Of a stretch of 64,000 nucleotides of DNA, positions 27,576-36,900 are shown in pieces. Each line of letters begins with the position of its first letter. Position 1 is the first letter of the stretch. The stretch lies in contig JAFWOU010000034.1 of the NCBI GenBank assembly GCA_017509715.1, positions 1 to 64,000 on the forward strand. Direction: 5' to 3'. The notes under the pieces are model-generated. The model had not been told where the DNA came from. It searched no databases and saw only the letters and a list, made by a program, of their open reading frames with translations. The position numbers and the translations under genes are program-made. The stretch is from Paludibacteraceae bacterium (GTDB lineage Bacteria > Bacteroidota > Bacteroidia > Bacteroidales > Paludibacteraceae).

Positions 27576-29615
27576 TTAGTCAACTTTCTCCAGTACCATT
27601 GCGCAGCGAGCCGGCAGGTACAGGCGCAGCCATCCCTTGCCGTCCTGAGCGTACAGGCCGTCGTACTCCGTGAGGTGCTCTACCGAGTCGTCGTTCAGTC
27701 CGAATCCGGCATACTTGGTGTCGTCGGTGTTGAGTACTACTTTGTACTTGCCTTCCGGCACGAGCATACCATAGCCTTCGTACGACTTGCTGCCGTTCCA
27801 GTTGAACACAAACAGCAGTTTATCACGCATATAGGCTACCACCTGGTCACCCTCGTTGTCCCAGAGCTTCATCACCCAGGGCAGGTGCTTGCCGTACTTA
27901 TCCTTCTGCATCCAGAGCTTCCGGGTGAGTAGATGCACCATGTCCTTGTCGAAGCGGTTGAGATCGGAGAAGAAGTAGTTGGGATTGTCCACCAGGCTCC
28001 ACTGACGACGTGCGTACTTGCAGCTCCAGCCGTTACCCTCGCGCGGGAAGTCAATCCACTCCGGATGGCCGAACTCATTACCCATGAAGTTCAAGTATCC
28101 GCCATTTATGGTGGATGCCGTCACGAGTCGGATCATCTTATGCAGCGCAATACCGCGATCTACCATATAGGTGGAGTGGCCGTGCTCAAAGTGCCAGTAC
28201 ATGTCGGAGTCGACCAGTCGGAAGATGATCGTCTTGTCGCCCACGAGTGCCTGGTCGTGCGACTCGCAGTAGCTGATCGTCTTCTCGTCCTCGCGACGGT
28301 TGGTCATCTCGTAGAGGATATGACCGGCTTTCCAGTCCTCATCGCGTACTTCCTTGATATATTTGATCCAGAAATCCGGAATACCCATCGCCAGGCGGTA
28401 GTCAAATCCCATACCGCCGTCCTGAATAGGCTGTGCCAGACCCGGCATACCCGACATATCTTCGGCTATGGTGATGGCGCGCGGCTTCACTTCGTGAATC
28501 AGCTTGTTGGCCAGCGTCAGGTACATGATGGCGTCGCCATCCTCGTTGCCGTTGTAGTAGGATCCGTAGCCGTTGAAGTCCTCGCCCAGACCGTGGCTGA
28601 GGTACATCATCGAGGTCACGCCGTCGAAGCGGAAACCGTCGAAGTCATACTCCTCGAGCCAGAAGCGGCAGTTACTCAGCAGGAAGTGGAGCACCTCGTT
28701 CTTGCCGTAGTTGAAGCAGAGCGAGTCCCATGCCGGATGCTCGCGACGTCCGCCGTCGTGGAAATACTGATAGCCGGTTCCATCGAAGTTTCCGAGGCCC
28801 TCCAGTTCGTTCTTTACGGCGTGGCTGTGTACCAGGTCCATGATCACCGACAGACCCATTCCGTGGGCATCATCGATCAGCGCCTTCAGTTCCTCCGGCG
28901 TACCGAAGCGGCTGCTGGCGGCGAAGAAATTCGATACATGGTATCCGAACGATCCATAGTACGGGTGCTCCTGGATAGCCATGATCTGTACGCAGTTGTA
29001 GCCCAGGTCGGCAATACGCGGCAGTACCTGTGTGCGGAACTCCTCGTAGGTGCTTACTTTCTCCTGTTCCGACGACATACCTATGTGGCACTCGTAGATA
29101 AACAGGCCCGACTTATGATTGTTGACGTTCTTGCTGCGGTGACGCCAGCGGTATTTCTGGTCCCATACCTGGGCCGAGAACAGCTTGGTCTGGTCGTCCT
29201 GCACCACGCGCGTAGCATAGCTCGGGATACGCTCGCCCCATCCGCCTTGCCACTCTACGAGCAGCTTATATAGCTGGCCATGCTTCATGGCGCGCTTCGG
29301 CAACTTGATCTCCCAGTTGCCGTTGCCCACGGGTTTCATGCGGTAGGCTTCGCTCTTCTCCCATCCGTTCATGTCGCCCTTGATGTAGATAGCCGTTGCA
29401 TTCGGTGCCCACTCGCGCAGCACCCAGCCGTCCTTGGTGGCATGCAGACCAAAATACAGGTGACCGCTGGCCCATTCTTTCAGTTCCAGACCGTTGGTCA
29501 ACTCAAATTCCTTACTCTTAGCATAGTCATAACGTCCGCGGATAGCGTCCTCAAACGGCGCCAGGTACGGATCGTTCTTGACGAGTTTCAGTTGTTTGTG
29601 TACTATGTTTGTCAT
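27576..29615 (-). CDS. glgB: 1,4-alpha-glucan branching enzyme
   Basis: GlgB forms alpha-1,6 branches in glycogen. The 679-residue GH13 enzyme has an N-terminal CBM48-like domain (GLHATKDGWVLREWAPNATAIYIKGD). Catalytic motifs are DGFRFDGVTSMMY (Asp nucleophile), TIAEDMSGMPG (Glu acid) and YCESHDQALVGDK (stabilising Asp). Its length is nearer the eukaryote-like group, as common in Bacteroidales. It starts 9 bases after the YhcH gene and belongs with the two glycogen synthases functionally. Confidence 0.95.
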   Translation of the reverse strand: MTNIVHKQLKLVKNDPYLAPFEDAIRGRYDYAKSKEFELTNGLELKEWASGHLYFGLHATKDGWVLREWAPNATAIYIKGDMNGWEKSEAYRMKPVGNGNWEIKLPKRAMKHGQLYKLLVEWQGGWGERIPSYATRVVQDDQTKLFSAQVWDQKYRWRHRSKNVNNHKSGLFIYECHIGMSSEQEKVSTYEEFRTQVLPRIADLGYNCVQIMAIQEHPYYGSFGYHVSNFFAASSRFGTPEELKALIDDAHGMGLSVIMDLVHSHAVKNELEGLGNFDGTGYQYFHDGGRREHPAWDSLCFNYGKNEVLHFLLSNCRFWLEEYDFDGFRFDGVTSMMYLSHGLGEDFNGYGSYYNGNEDGDAIMYLTLANKLIHEVKPRAITIAEDMSGMPGLAQPIQDGGMGFDYRLAMGIPDFWIKYIKEVRDEDWKAGHILYEMTNRREDEKTISYCESHDQALVGDKTIIFRLVDSDMYWHFEHGHSTYMVDRGIALHKMIRLVTASTINGGYLNFMGNEFGHPEWIDFPREGNGWSCKYARRQWSLVDNPNYFFSDLNRFDKDMVHLLTRKLWMQKDKYGKHLPWVMKLWDNEGDQVVAYMRDKLLFVFNWNGSKSYEGYGMLVPEGKYKVVLNTDDTKYAGFGLNDDSVEHLTEYDGLYAQDGKGWLRLYLPARCAMVLEKVD

Positions 29616-29624
29616 GGTGTTTAT

Positions 29625-30080
29625 TTATTGATTAACACGCGATTTAACAATCAGTTTTCGGTACACCTTACCCGGTGCGATACCCGGCTGGTGGGCATCC
29701 GAGGGGAAAAATACAGCAAAGTGGCCTTTCGGCACGATGAACTTGGTCACGGCCTTGTCGCCGTAGAACTCTACGTCCTTGCCCTCGTCATATTCCTGGG
29801 TCACGTTCTCGCAGTCTACCTGCGCTTTCCAACCCATCTGCTCGTCGTCGCCCAGCGGGATCTGGATATCCAGATAGTCTTTGTGGGCCTCCATGCGGCA
29901 GTTGGCTTCCTCTTTGCCCTTGAAGTCCTGAATATTGACGTACAGGTCCTGTCCGTCCAGATAAATCTTGCATGCCGGCAACTCCTCCAGGTCGTTGTCG
30001 TTGAAGAATTGCATGAATCGTTCGAATCCCGGTACACTTTCGTAGTACAGATCCGCATTTTCCAATTTGTCGATTATCAT
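29625..30080 (-). CDS. YhcH/YjgK/YiaL (EbgC-like) cupin protein
   Basis: The 151-residue protein belongs to the YhcH/YjgK/YiaL family, small double-stranded beta-helix proteins linked to sugar metabolism. EAHKDYLDIQIPLGDDEQMGW and FIVPKGHFAVFFPSDAHQPGIA carry the usual metal-binding Glu/His positions. It is the first gene of the leftward operon and follows a promoter at 30189-30159. The exact sugar substrate is unknown. Confidence 0.9.
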   Translation of the reverse strand: MIIDKLENADLYYESVPGFERFMQFFNDNDLEELPACKIYLDGQDLYVNIQDFKGKEEANCRMEAHKDYLDIQIPLGDDEQMGWKAQVDCENVTQEYDEGKDVEFYGDKAVTKFIVPKGHFAVFFPSDAHQPGIAPGKVYRKLIVKSRVNQ

Positions 30081-30114
30081 ATTGTCGTATGTTTATTTTT
30101 TCCTTATAAAATCC

Positions 30115-30142
30115 CGTAACCGGTAACCGGTAACCCGTAAAC
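30115..30142. repeat. GTAACCG tandem words
   Basis: Three to four GTAACCGG/GTAACCCG units lie in the 5' leader of the leftward operon. A related array is at 33903. Confidence 0.7.
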
Positions 30143-30158
30143 GTCTCTAAAAATTGTG

Positions 30159-30189
30159 CAAAGATAAGAAATAATTTGCATATATGCAA
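30159..30189 (-). promoter_or_regulatory. Promoter for the YhcH-glgB-nagB-cysS operon
   Basis: TATCTTTG on the minus strand (30166-30159) and TTG (30189-30187) are 20 bases apart. The -33 boxes of this promoter and its divergent partner share the palindrome TTGCATATATGCAA. Confidence 0.8.
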
Positions 30190-30206
30190 CTTTTTTTGTA
30201 ATTTTG
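30176..30206 (+). promoter_or_regulatory. Promoter for the M13 peptidase gene
   Basis: TTG at 30176-30178 and TAATTTTG at 30199-30206 have a 20-base spacer. It overlaps the divergent promoter, so the two probably compete. Confidence 0.8.
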
Positions 30207-30237
30207 CACCCAGAAACAATAAAAAACCACAAAAAAT

Positions 30238-32274
30238 ATGAAAAAGTACAACTTTTTACTATTCACTATTCACTTTTCACTACTATCTATGGCTACTATT
30301 CTATCTGCTTGTTCTTCCCAGCGATCCATGGGAATCCGTACCGCTAATCTCGATCCGTCTGTAACGCCCCAAGAGGACTTTTACCAGTATGCTTGCGGCG
30401 GATGGATGGCCCAAAACCCGCTGACGGCCGAGTACAGCCGCTTCGGTTCGTTCGACCAGCTTGCGCTCAACAATCTCAAGCAGGTCAACGGACTCATCCA
30501 GTCGCTGGCTCAGCATCAGCATCCGGCGGGTTCGGTAGAGCAGAAGATAGGCGACCTCTACAACCTGGCGATGGACACCGCTCGCCGCAATGCGGAGGCC
30601 GATGCGCCGTTGCGTCATTCTCTCGATGAAATCGCGAATATCACGTCGCGTGACCAACTCTCCAAGAGCCTTGGTGAGGCCATGGAATTTGGCCTATGGG
30701 CGATGTATGTGGATGCCGATGCGATGAACTCCAGCATGAATATCCTCAACGAGGCGCAAGCCGGTTTTGCACTCGGCGAGAAAGAGTACTATCTCGATCA
30801 GGATGAGCACACCGAGATGATCCGCAAGGAGTACCTCCGATATATCACCCGACTCTTCGATTATTTCGGTTTCACCGCAGCGGAACAGCGTGCCGCCACC
30901 GTTCTGCGTCTGGAGACGCGCCTGGCGGAAGCCGCGCTTAATAATGTAGAACTGCGTGACCCGCAGGCTAACTACAACAAGATGTCGATCCCCGAACTGC
31001 AGGAGCTGGTGCCGCAAGTCAACTGGACCGTCTATTTCCAGTCGATGGGTATTGCGCCCTCGTGCATCTCGGTGGGTCAGATTCGTCATCTGCAGGAAGC
31101 AGGTCGTATGTTGGCCGACGAACCGCTGGAGGACCTGAAGACGCTCTTTGCGTTCCAGGTCATGGATGGCGCCGCAGCCTATCTGAGCCAGGAGGTGTTT
31201 ATGATCAGTTTTGATTTCTACGGACGTGTACTGAGTGGCAAGGAAGAGCCCTCGCCGCTGTGGAAGCGTGCCGTGAATATCGTCAACGGAACGCTCGGCG
31301 AAGCCGTAGGTCAAATGTATGTGAAGGAGTACTTCCCCGAGGAGAACAAAGCCCGTATGCTGGCGCTGGTGAAGAACCTGCAGCGTGCGCTGGGCGAGCG
31401 TATCAGCGCAGTAACCTGGATGTCCGATGAAACCAAGCAAAAAGCGCTGGAGAAGCTCTCCGCTTTCACCATCAAAATCGGCTATCCCGATAAGTGGCGC
31501 GACTATACCGATCTGCGTATCTCGTCGGCCGATACCTATTATGATAATCTCATGCGCGCCGCGCGCTTTGAGCAGGAGTATAGTCTCAGCTTCCTGGATA
31601 AGCCCGTGGATAAGCAGAAGTGGTACATGACGCCGCAGACGGTGAATGCCTATTATAACCCCTCCAGCAACGAGATCTGTTTCCCGGCCGGTATTCTGCA
31701 GTACCCGTTCTTCGATATGTCGGCCGATGATGCCTTCAACTACGGCGCTATCGGCGTAGTGATCGGTCATGAGATGACCCACGGTTTCGACGACCAGGGA
31801 TGCCAGTTTGATAAGGACGGAAATATGATCAATTGGTGGACCGAAGACGACAAGAAGCGCTTCGACGAACGTACCAAGGTGATGGCCGATTTCTTCGATG
31901 GAATCGAGGTAGCTCCGGGTGTACATGCCAACGGCGCGTTCACGCTGGGCGAGAATATCGCCGACCATGGCGGACTGCAAGTCAGCTACCAGGCTTTCTG
32001 CAACAACGAGGCGGCTAAGCCTAAGAATCAGCGTCTGGGTAAGAAGGGAGGCTTCACGCCCGCACAGCGTTTCTTCCTGGCGTATGCTAACGTATGGGCA
32101 GGTAATATCCGTCCGGAGGAGATTCTCCAGCGTACCAAGTCCGATCCTCACTCGTTGGGTCGTTGGCGCGTAAATGGCGCCCTGCCGCATATCGGCGCAT
32201 GGTACGATGCCTTTGGCATCACGCCCTCCTCGCCCCTCTACCTCGCCCCCGAAAACCGTGTCAGCATCTGGTAA
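30238..32274 (+). CDS. M13 family metallopeptidase (neprilysin/PepO-like)
   Basis: The 678-residue zinc endopeptidase has a lipoprotein signal (LSAC, Cys25). A large helical M13 N-domain follows. Catalytic motifs are GVVIGHEMTHGFDDQG (HExxH), ENIADHGGLQ (third ligand Glu) and the C-terminal NGALPHIGAWYDAFGI. It is likely envelope-bound and cuts small peptides. Part of its signal peptide (FTIHFSLLS) is encoded by ATTCACT tandem words at 30253-30285, so even the leader appears repeat-derived. Confidence 0.95.
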   Translation: MKKYNFLLFTIHFSLLSMATILSACSSQRSMGIRTANLDPSVTPQEDFYQYACGGWMAQNPLTAEYSRFGSFDQLALNNLKQVNGLIQSLAQHQHPAGSVEQKIGDLYNLAMDTARRNAEADAPLRHSLDEIANITSRDQLSKSLGEAMEFGLWAMYVDADAMNSSMNILNEAQAGFALGEKEYYLDQDEHTEMIRKEYLRYITRLFDYFGFTAAEQRAATVLRLETRLAEAALNNVELRDPQANYNKMSIPELQELVPQVNWTVYFQSMGIAPSCISVGQIRHLQEAGRMLADEPLEDLKTLFAFQVMDGAAAYLSQEVFMISFDFYGRVLSGKEEPSPLWKRAVNIVNGTLGEAVGQMYVKEYFPEENKARMLALVKNLQRALGERISAVTWMSDETKQKALEKLSAFTIKIGYPDKWRDYTDLRISSADTYYDNLMRAARFEQEYSLSFLDKPVDKQKWYMTPQTVNAYYNPSSNEICFPAGILQYPFFDMSADDAFNYGAIGVVIGHEMTHGFDDQGCQFDKDGNMINWWTEDDKKRFDERTKVMADFFDGIEVAPGVHANGAFTLGENIADHGGLQVSYQAFCNNEAAKPKNQRLGKKGGFTPAQRFFLAYANVWAGNIRPEEILQRTKSDPHSLGRWRVNGALPHIGAWYDAFGITPSSPLYLAPENRVSIW

Positions 32275-32281
32275 AAATAAT

Positions 32282-32370
32282 CACTAGGAAATCTAGGATA
32301 TCTAGAAAATCTAAGATATCTATGATATCTAGGAAATCTAGGATATCTAGAAAATCTAGGACGTCTAGTA
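32282..32370. repeat. AAATCTAGGATATCTAG tandem array
   Basis: Eight to nine units of about 10 bases (AAATCTAGGA, TATCTAGAAA and variants) separate the peptidase and Dabb genes. Confidence 0.9.
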
Positions 32371-32386
32371 AAAAAACGCACAAACA

Positions 32387-32692
32387 ATGATCAAGCATGT
32401 TGTTTTCTTCCGCCTCTTAGATGAGGCCGAAGGCCATACCAAACTGGAGAATGCCCGTACGATTCGTGACGGTCTGCTGAGTCTGCTGGATAAGATCCCC
32501 TGCCTCCGCTCCGAGGAGGTGGGTATCAATATCCCCAACGCAGAGAATACGGACTTTGATATCTGCCTGGAGTGTACGTTCGACAGTTGGGATGATCTGC
32601 GCACCTATGCCAATCATCCCGAGCATCTGAAGGTGGCTGGTTTCATCGGCCGCTGCAAGTCCGCCCGTTCTGCCGTGGACTACGAGATATAG
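32387..32692 (+). CDS. Dabb-domain (stress-response A/B barrel) protein
   Basis: The 101-residue protein begins MIKHVVFFRLLDEAEG and has the Dabb pattern, including GINIPNAENTDFDICLECTFDSWDDLRTYANHPEHLKVAGFI. Such dimeric ferredoxin-like proteins have diverse or unknown roles. It is preceded by a tandem array and followed by a long-loop hairpin at 32719. Confidence 0.88.
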   Translation: MIKHVVFFRLLDEAEGHTKLENARTIRDGLLSLLDKIPCLRSEEVGINIPNAENTDFDICLECTFDSWDDLRTYANHPEHLKVAGFIGRCKSARSAVDYEI

Positions 32693-32718
32693 TTCGTTGA
32701 GAAAAATATCTGAATACA

Positions 32719-32756
32719 TGAAAATGAGCGAAAAGTGAAATTTTTTTGCTCATTTT
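32719..32756 (+). terminator. Hairpin terminator directly before a promoter
   Basis: AAAATGAGC and GCTCATTTT arms enclose a loop of about 18 bases with a T-run. The -33 box of the next promoter follows at once. Confidence 0.55.
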
Positions 32757-32757
32757 C

Positions 32758-32788
32758 TTGCATATGTCAAATTTTTGTTGTACCTTTG
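32758..32788 (+). promoter_or_regulatory. Promoter for the YafQ-type toxin-antitoxin pair
   Basis: TTGCATATGT at 32758 and TACCTTTG at 32781-32788 have a 20-base spacer. Confidence 0.8.
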
Positions 32789-32818
32789 CAGCGTCAAAGG
32801 TAACGAAAGGAGGTAGAT

Positions 32819-33025
32819 ATGCAAGCAGTAGCAGCAAATCAGTATGAGCGGTTAATAGTTCATGTGCCGCGTTTGGAAGCAAAGCGTTTTAAGGCAGTTG
32901 TAAAAGCTCTTGGCTTTGAGATAGAGAAAAAGAATGCTTTAGATCGAGCTTTAGATGATATTGAAGCAGGGCGTGTGCGTACTTGGTCTTCTACAGACGA
33001 GATGTTTCAGACTTTAGGAATCTGA
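32819..33025 (+). CDS. Putative antitoxin of a YafQ-type pair
   Basis: The 68-residue protein begins MQAVAANQYERLIVHVPRLEAKRF and is followed 3 bases later by a YafQ-like toxin gene. Its size, position and charged C-terminal half fit a type II antitoxin. No DNA-binding fold could be assigned with certainty. A purine-rich AGGAGG sits before its start, an uncommon strong Shine-Dalgarno here. Confidence 0.75.
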   Translation: MQAVAANQYERLIVHVPRLEAKRFKAVVKALGFEIEKKNALDRALDDIEAGRVRTWSSTDEMFQTLGI

Positions 33026-33028
33026 GTT

Positions 33029-33316
33029 ATGTACACTGTTCGTACTACGCAAGAGTTTGATAGAGATGTCAAACGCTGCAAGAAGCAAGGTCGTAATATG
33101 GCACTTCTTAAAGAAGTTGTTGACCAATTGTTAGAAGATGGCGTGCTCCCAGATGAATATAAGCCGCACATGCTTCGCGATGAATATGCAGGTTTGTGGG
33201 AGTGTCATATTGAGGATGATTGGTTGTTGATCTGGAGACAAAACGACTTCAAGTTGACATTATTGTTTACTAATACAGGTTCGCACAAGTATTTATTTGG
33301 AAAGAAAGGAGAATAA
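33029..33316 (+). CDS. YafQ-family mRNA interferase toxin
   Basis: The 95-residue protein matches the YafQ branch of the RelE superfamily: FDRDVKRCKKQGRN, LLKEVVDQLLEDGVLPDEYKPHML and the diagnostic AGLWECHIEDDWLLIWR with the expected His and C-terminal Phe/His region (TGSHKYLFGKK). Family members cut mRNA on the ribosome. The antitoxin is directly upstream. Confidence 0.9.
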   Translation: MYTVRTTQEFDRDVKRCKKQGRNMALLKEVVDQLLEDGVLPDEYKPHMLRDEYAGLWECHIEDDWLLIWRQNDFKLTLLFTNTGSHKYLFGKKGE

Positions 33317-33347
33317 GCAACAATTCCGAAAGGGGTTGTTGCTTTTG
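33315..33347 (+). terminator. Terminator after the YafQ pair
   Basis: AAGCAACAA and TTGTTGCTT are perfect arms around TTCCGAAAGGGG, followed by TTTTG. Confidence 0.8.
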
Positions 33348-33449
33348 TTCTACACAAATGTTGAAAAATAAATGTAACAGGCACCTATCTGTAAGGTCCG
33401 GGATGGTCGTGAGATGATCACGAAATACACATAACACCTGCTACAAATT
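33348..33449. other. Intergenic DNA with a small hairpin
   Basis: No gene was found. TCGTGA/TCACGA forms a short hairpin near 33405-33423. Nothing else is recognised. Confidence 0.4.
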
Positions 33450-33500
33450 GACGAAAAGTGTGTAAATTTTCCAAAATGGGCACATTTTTCGTCTTTTTTT
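33450..33500 (+). terminator. Strong hairpin abutting the giant-gene promoter
   Basis: GACGAAAAGTGTG pairs with CACATTTTTCGTC (one mismatch) and ends in a T-run. The TTG -33 box follows immediately at 33502. Confidence 0.75.
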
Positions 33501-33501
33501 C

Positions 33502-33532
33502 TTGCGGATATAAAACTTTTTTTATATCTTTG
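33502..33532 (+). promoter_or_regulatory. Promoter for the 3918-residue protein gene
   Basis: TTG at 33502-33504 and TATCTTTG at 33525-33532 have a 20-base spacer. The leader to the ATG is about 440 bases and contains a CACC/GGTG mini-hairpin with T-run near 33598. Confidence 0.7.
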
Positions 33533-33753
33533 CAGCCGTTTAGGTTTTTTTAGAGCCTGAAAAACACTGAAAATTAACCCGCCAAATTGCGGAAAGCACC
33601 CCTAAAAAGGTGTTTTTGTTGCATATTATCCGCCCCTCGACCATACGCGTAGGCGCAAGTAGAAAAAACAATTTGAATACATATCTTTTTAAGGTGCCAA
33701 GATGACACCATAGAAAATGGTCGCGGAGAGCAAAGTAAATACCTGCTATAGAG

Positions 33754-33927
33754 ATAGCATATGGCTCGTTGCTGGAAGTGGAGACTCAGTTAGATCTTGC
33801 TTGTGACTTGCGCTATATTACGGAGGAGGATTTGTATGGGGTGATGGTATTAATAGATAGAGAGGCGCGGTTATTATCGGGTTTACGTTCACGCCGCATG
33901 GAGAACCCCGTAACCCGTAACCCATAA
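33754..33927 (+). pseudogene. Relic of a four-helix bundle (S23/IVP-type) protein gene
   Basis: This open stretch reads IAYGSLLEVETQLDLACDLRYITEEDLYGVMVLID and REARLLSGLRSR, matching the C-terminal half of four-helix bundle proteins found in Bacteroidetes. No start codon or N-terminal half is in frame; a possible VAES remnant just upstream is in another frame. The end runs into GTAACCC tandem words. It is a decayed fragment inside the giant gene's leader. Confidence 0.7.
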
Positions 33928-33945
33928 CCCGTAACCCATAAATTG
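33903..33945. repeat. GTAACCC/ATAACCC tandem words
   Basis: Five units of 7-10 bases lie just before the giant gene start. Related words occur at 30115. Confidence 0.85.
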
Positions 33946-33975
33946 AATAAAAACTTAAAATCATAAAAACACATC

Positions 33976-36900
33976 ATGAAAAACTATTTATTAGTTAATC
34001 GAGCCCTTGCGGCGGAGAAAAACATTAACTATTTTATCAACTTATTTAGTCGGGTGAAAGAGCACTCATCCCCGACAGTCAACCGACGGTCAACCGACGG
34101 TCAAAGCCAACGTCAGTATACTTTCGGTGTATGGAAATACGTGGCAATGATGGCATTGCTGCTCACGTTGGTTTGCGGACAGGTGTGGGCGGAGACCTAC
34201 ACATGGAGTTTTGCAAATGGTAGTGGAACAATCTCAGAAACAACCACTAATTTTACGTCCACTTCAGGAAGTAAAACATTGATTTATGATGGAGGAAAAA
34301 GTTGTGGTTGGGGTGGAGATAGCGGGAATAAATATCTCCAAATGGGTGGAAGGTCCGGTTATTCAAATGAAACACCCAATGATAGATTCTTTAAATTTTT
34401 AGCACCTTCCTCATCTGGAACTATCAGTATCTCATACGCTGGAACAGTTAGTACCACTGAAATCTCTGCAGGCAGCAATGGTTCTTTGGTTTGGGATGTA
34501 ATATCTCCAACTGCGAATGCGACAAGTACTTCAAGAATTATAACTGGTTTGACAGCGGGAAGTACTTATGTTTATATTTCGTGTCCATCAAATAAATCCT
34601 ATATAAAGTCTATTACCTGGACAGATGCGTCATCTCCATTGAGAAGAATTTATTATTCGGAGATGAAGACCTGTGTTTGGGAAACTGCTTTGGAGTCTGG
34701 GGCTTCTTTTACGGCGCATAATAGCGCTATCGGACTTAATGGGAAAGGAGGAAGTGGTTGGAATAGTTATTTTTCTAATTACCTCAATATAAGCTCTTCT
34801 GGCGGATATGCAACGGTATCATTCTCGCCAGCACTATCCCTTGTTTCCAATGAAAGTGACAAAGGGAGAATCCGAATATATTATTCTACGACACAAGCAA
34901 ATAAGAATTTGTCTTTAGAGATGAATGGAAGTAGTGCCGGAACATATAACGCTCTGTTACAATACAGAACATATGTGGCAGAATATACAATTCCCGATGC
35001 TACAACAAATGTTTCATCTATAAAGATGTCCCAATCAGGTAGTGGTGGAATTGTTATTTTTGCAATCGAGGTATTAACATATCCATCTGCTGATGAAAGT
35101 TGGGCGCTTAAAGGTTTTGGCGATTGGTCCACGGGAACGCCAATGACGGGAACAGGAACCGTTACGTGTACAAAATCCTTATCTGCAGATGAGACGTATC
35201 AGTTCAAGGTTGTTGAAACGAGTACCAATACATGGTACGGTAGTAGTGACCATAAGATAGGAGGAACTAAAACAACATCTGCCCTTCCTTCTGGCACAGC
35301 AACTAATATATACCTTAATACCACCGAAGCAGGAACCTACAATTTCTCTTTTAATACAAGCACTAAAGTATTGACGGTTACTTATCCGAATTCGTATAAG
35401 GTTTACTACAAGAATACGGGAAGTTGGGGGAGTGTTAAAGTATATAAATTCACATCTATCAGCAGTATAACAGGCGAGAATGCAGCATGGAATAGTGCCC
35501 CAACTGTATCTACAACAGAAGTCAAATGTGGTGATACATATTACTACACCACGACAGATGGTTACAAGACCATAATCTTCTATAATGGCAGTAACAGTAG
35601 CAATAAGACTGGTGATATGGATGCGGCTTCGGGTATTGGAAAATATGTAGCTGGTACTGACGATACTTGGAGTTCTTTCCCGACGTATACGTTTACTTAC
35701 AATGCCAACGGTGGCTCAGGTAATGTCCCTGTCGACAGCAACAGCCCTTATACTTGTGGTGATAATATTACAGTATTAGGAAACGTAGGAAGTCCGTCAA
35801 TTTTAACTATGGCCGGTTATTCGTTTGGCGGATGGAGCACATCGGCCGGTAGTGGTGATGAGTATGCTGCAGGAGATACCTATTCGGGGATAACCGGTAA
35901 TACAACACTCTATGCTATTTGGACACGAGAAGCGCCGACATCGGTAAGTCTTGATGGAGAGTGGGCATATTTCCCGGGACAAACGATTAGCATTACTGCA
36001 GTTCCAACAGGAGGAACGAGCGACTTTACGTATCAATGGCAGAAATATAAAAATAGTGCTTGGTCAGATCTTTCCAATGGAACGGACGCTACAGACGGCG
36101 GTACTTTCTCCGGTGTGACGACTAATAACTTGCAGATAAGCGGTTGTACTAAAAATAATACCGGTACTTATCGTTGTGTCGTAAGCAAGGCCGGTCTTGA
36201 TGTGAATAGTAGCGATGCTAATATCAAGATCTACACACTGAATGGTAACTATCATGGTTCAGAGTGGGTTTCCAATGATATAACTTATTCATCCGGAACG
36301 AGCGGAACTGTATCGCTTACGTTGAATGCCAATTCAGTTTATCAGTTTAAGATTTATGATAACTACGCTGCGGATTTCAAACGCTTCGGCTATGCAACAG
36401 GTAACTATGTAATTAGTCCGGTTACGTATGATTGCGGTCCTGGAAATGATAAGGCTGATATTCGTTTGTTTACTGGTCCTGCGGGTACTTACACATTTAC
36501 GGTTAATATTGCGCATGTCGGGGATAATGCCCCGTATGTATCTGTAAGTATAGCTTATCCGAGTGTGACTCACCCAGCAGAAGGTTATGCTTATTTTGAG
36601 AAACCGACTGAATGGACGAATGTATATCTATATTGGTATACGAACGATGGCGATAGAATGACGGATGAGGCCGGCTCTCCGGAGTTAGTGACCACTGCGG
36701 ATATTTGTGGTACCACCTATTATTATGCACCGATTGGAACTACTTTTGCTAATGTAAAATACAAAGGTAATGGTTCTAATTACTGGACGCCTTTAAGCAC
36801 AACAGGTTGTTCGGGCAAATATATGGACGAGACCACTTATGCTTCGCCAAGTTGGGAGTCATTTGCGACCTATACTATCTCGTTTGCAGGAAATGGGAAT

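Noticed and set aside
27539..27583. Longer start for the TlpA-like lipoprotein
   Set aside because: The added residues come from GTCGAAA repeat words and would displace the lipoprotein signal.
32282..32370. CRISPR array
   Set aside because: Units are about 10 bases and directly adjacent, with no spacers and no cas genes.
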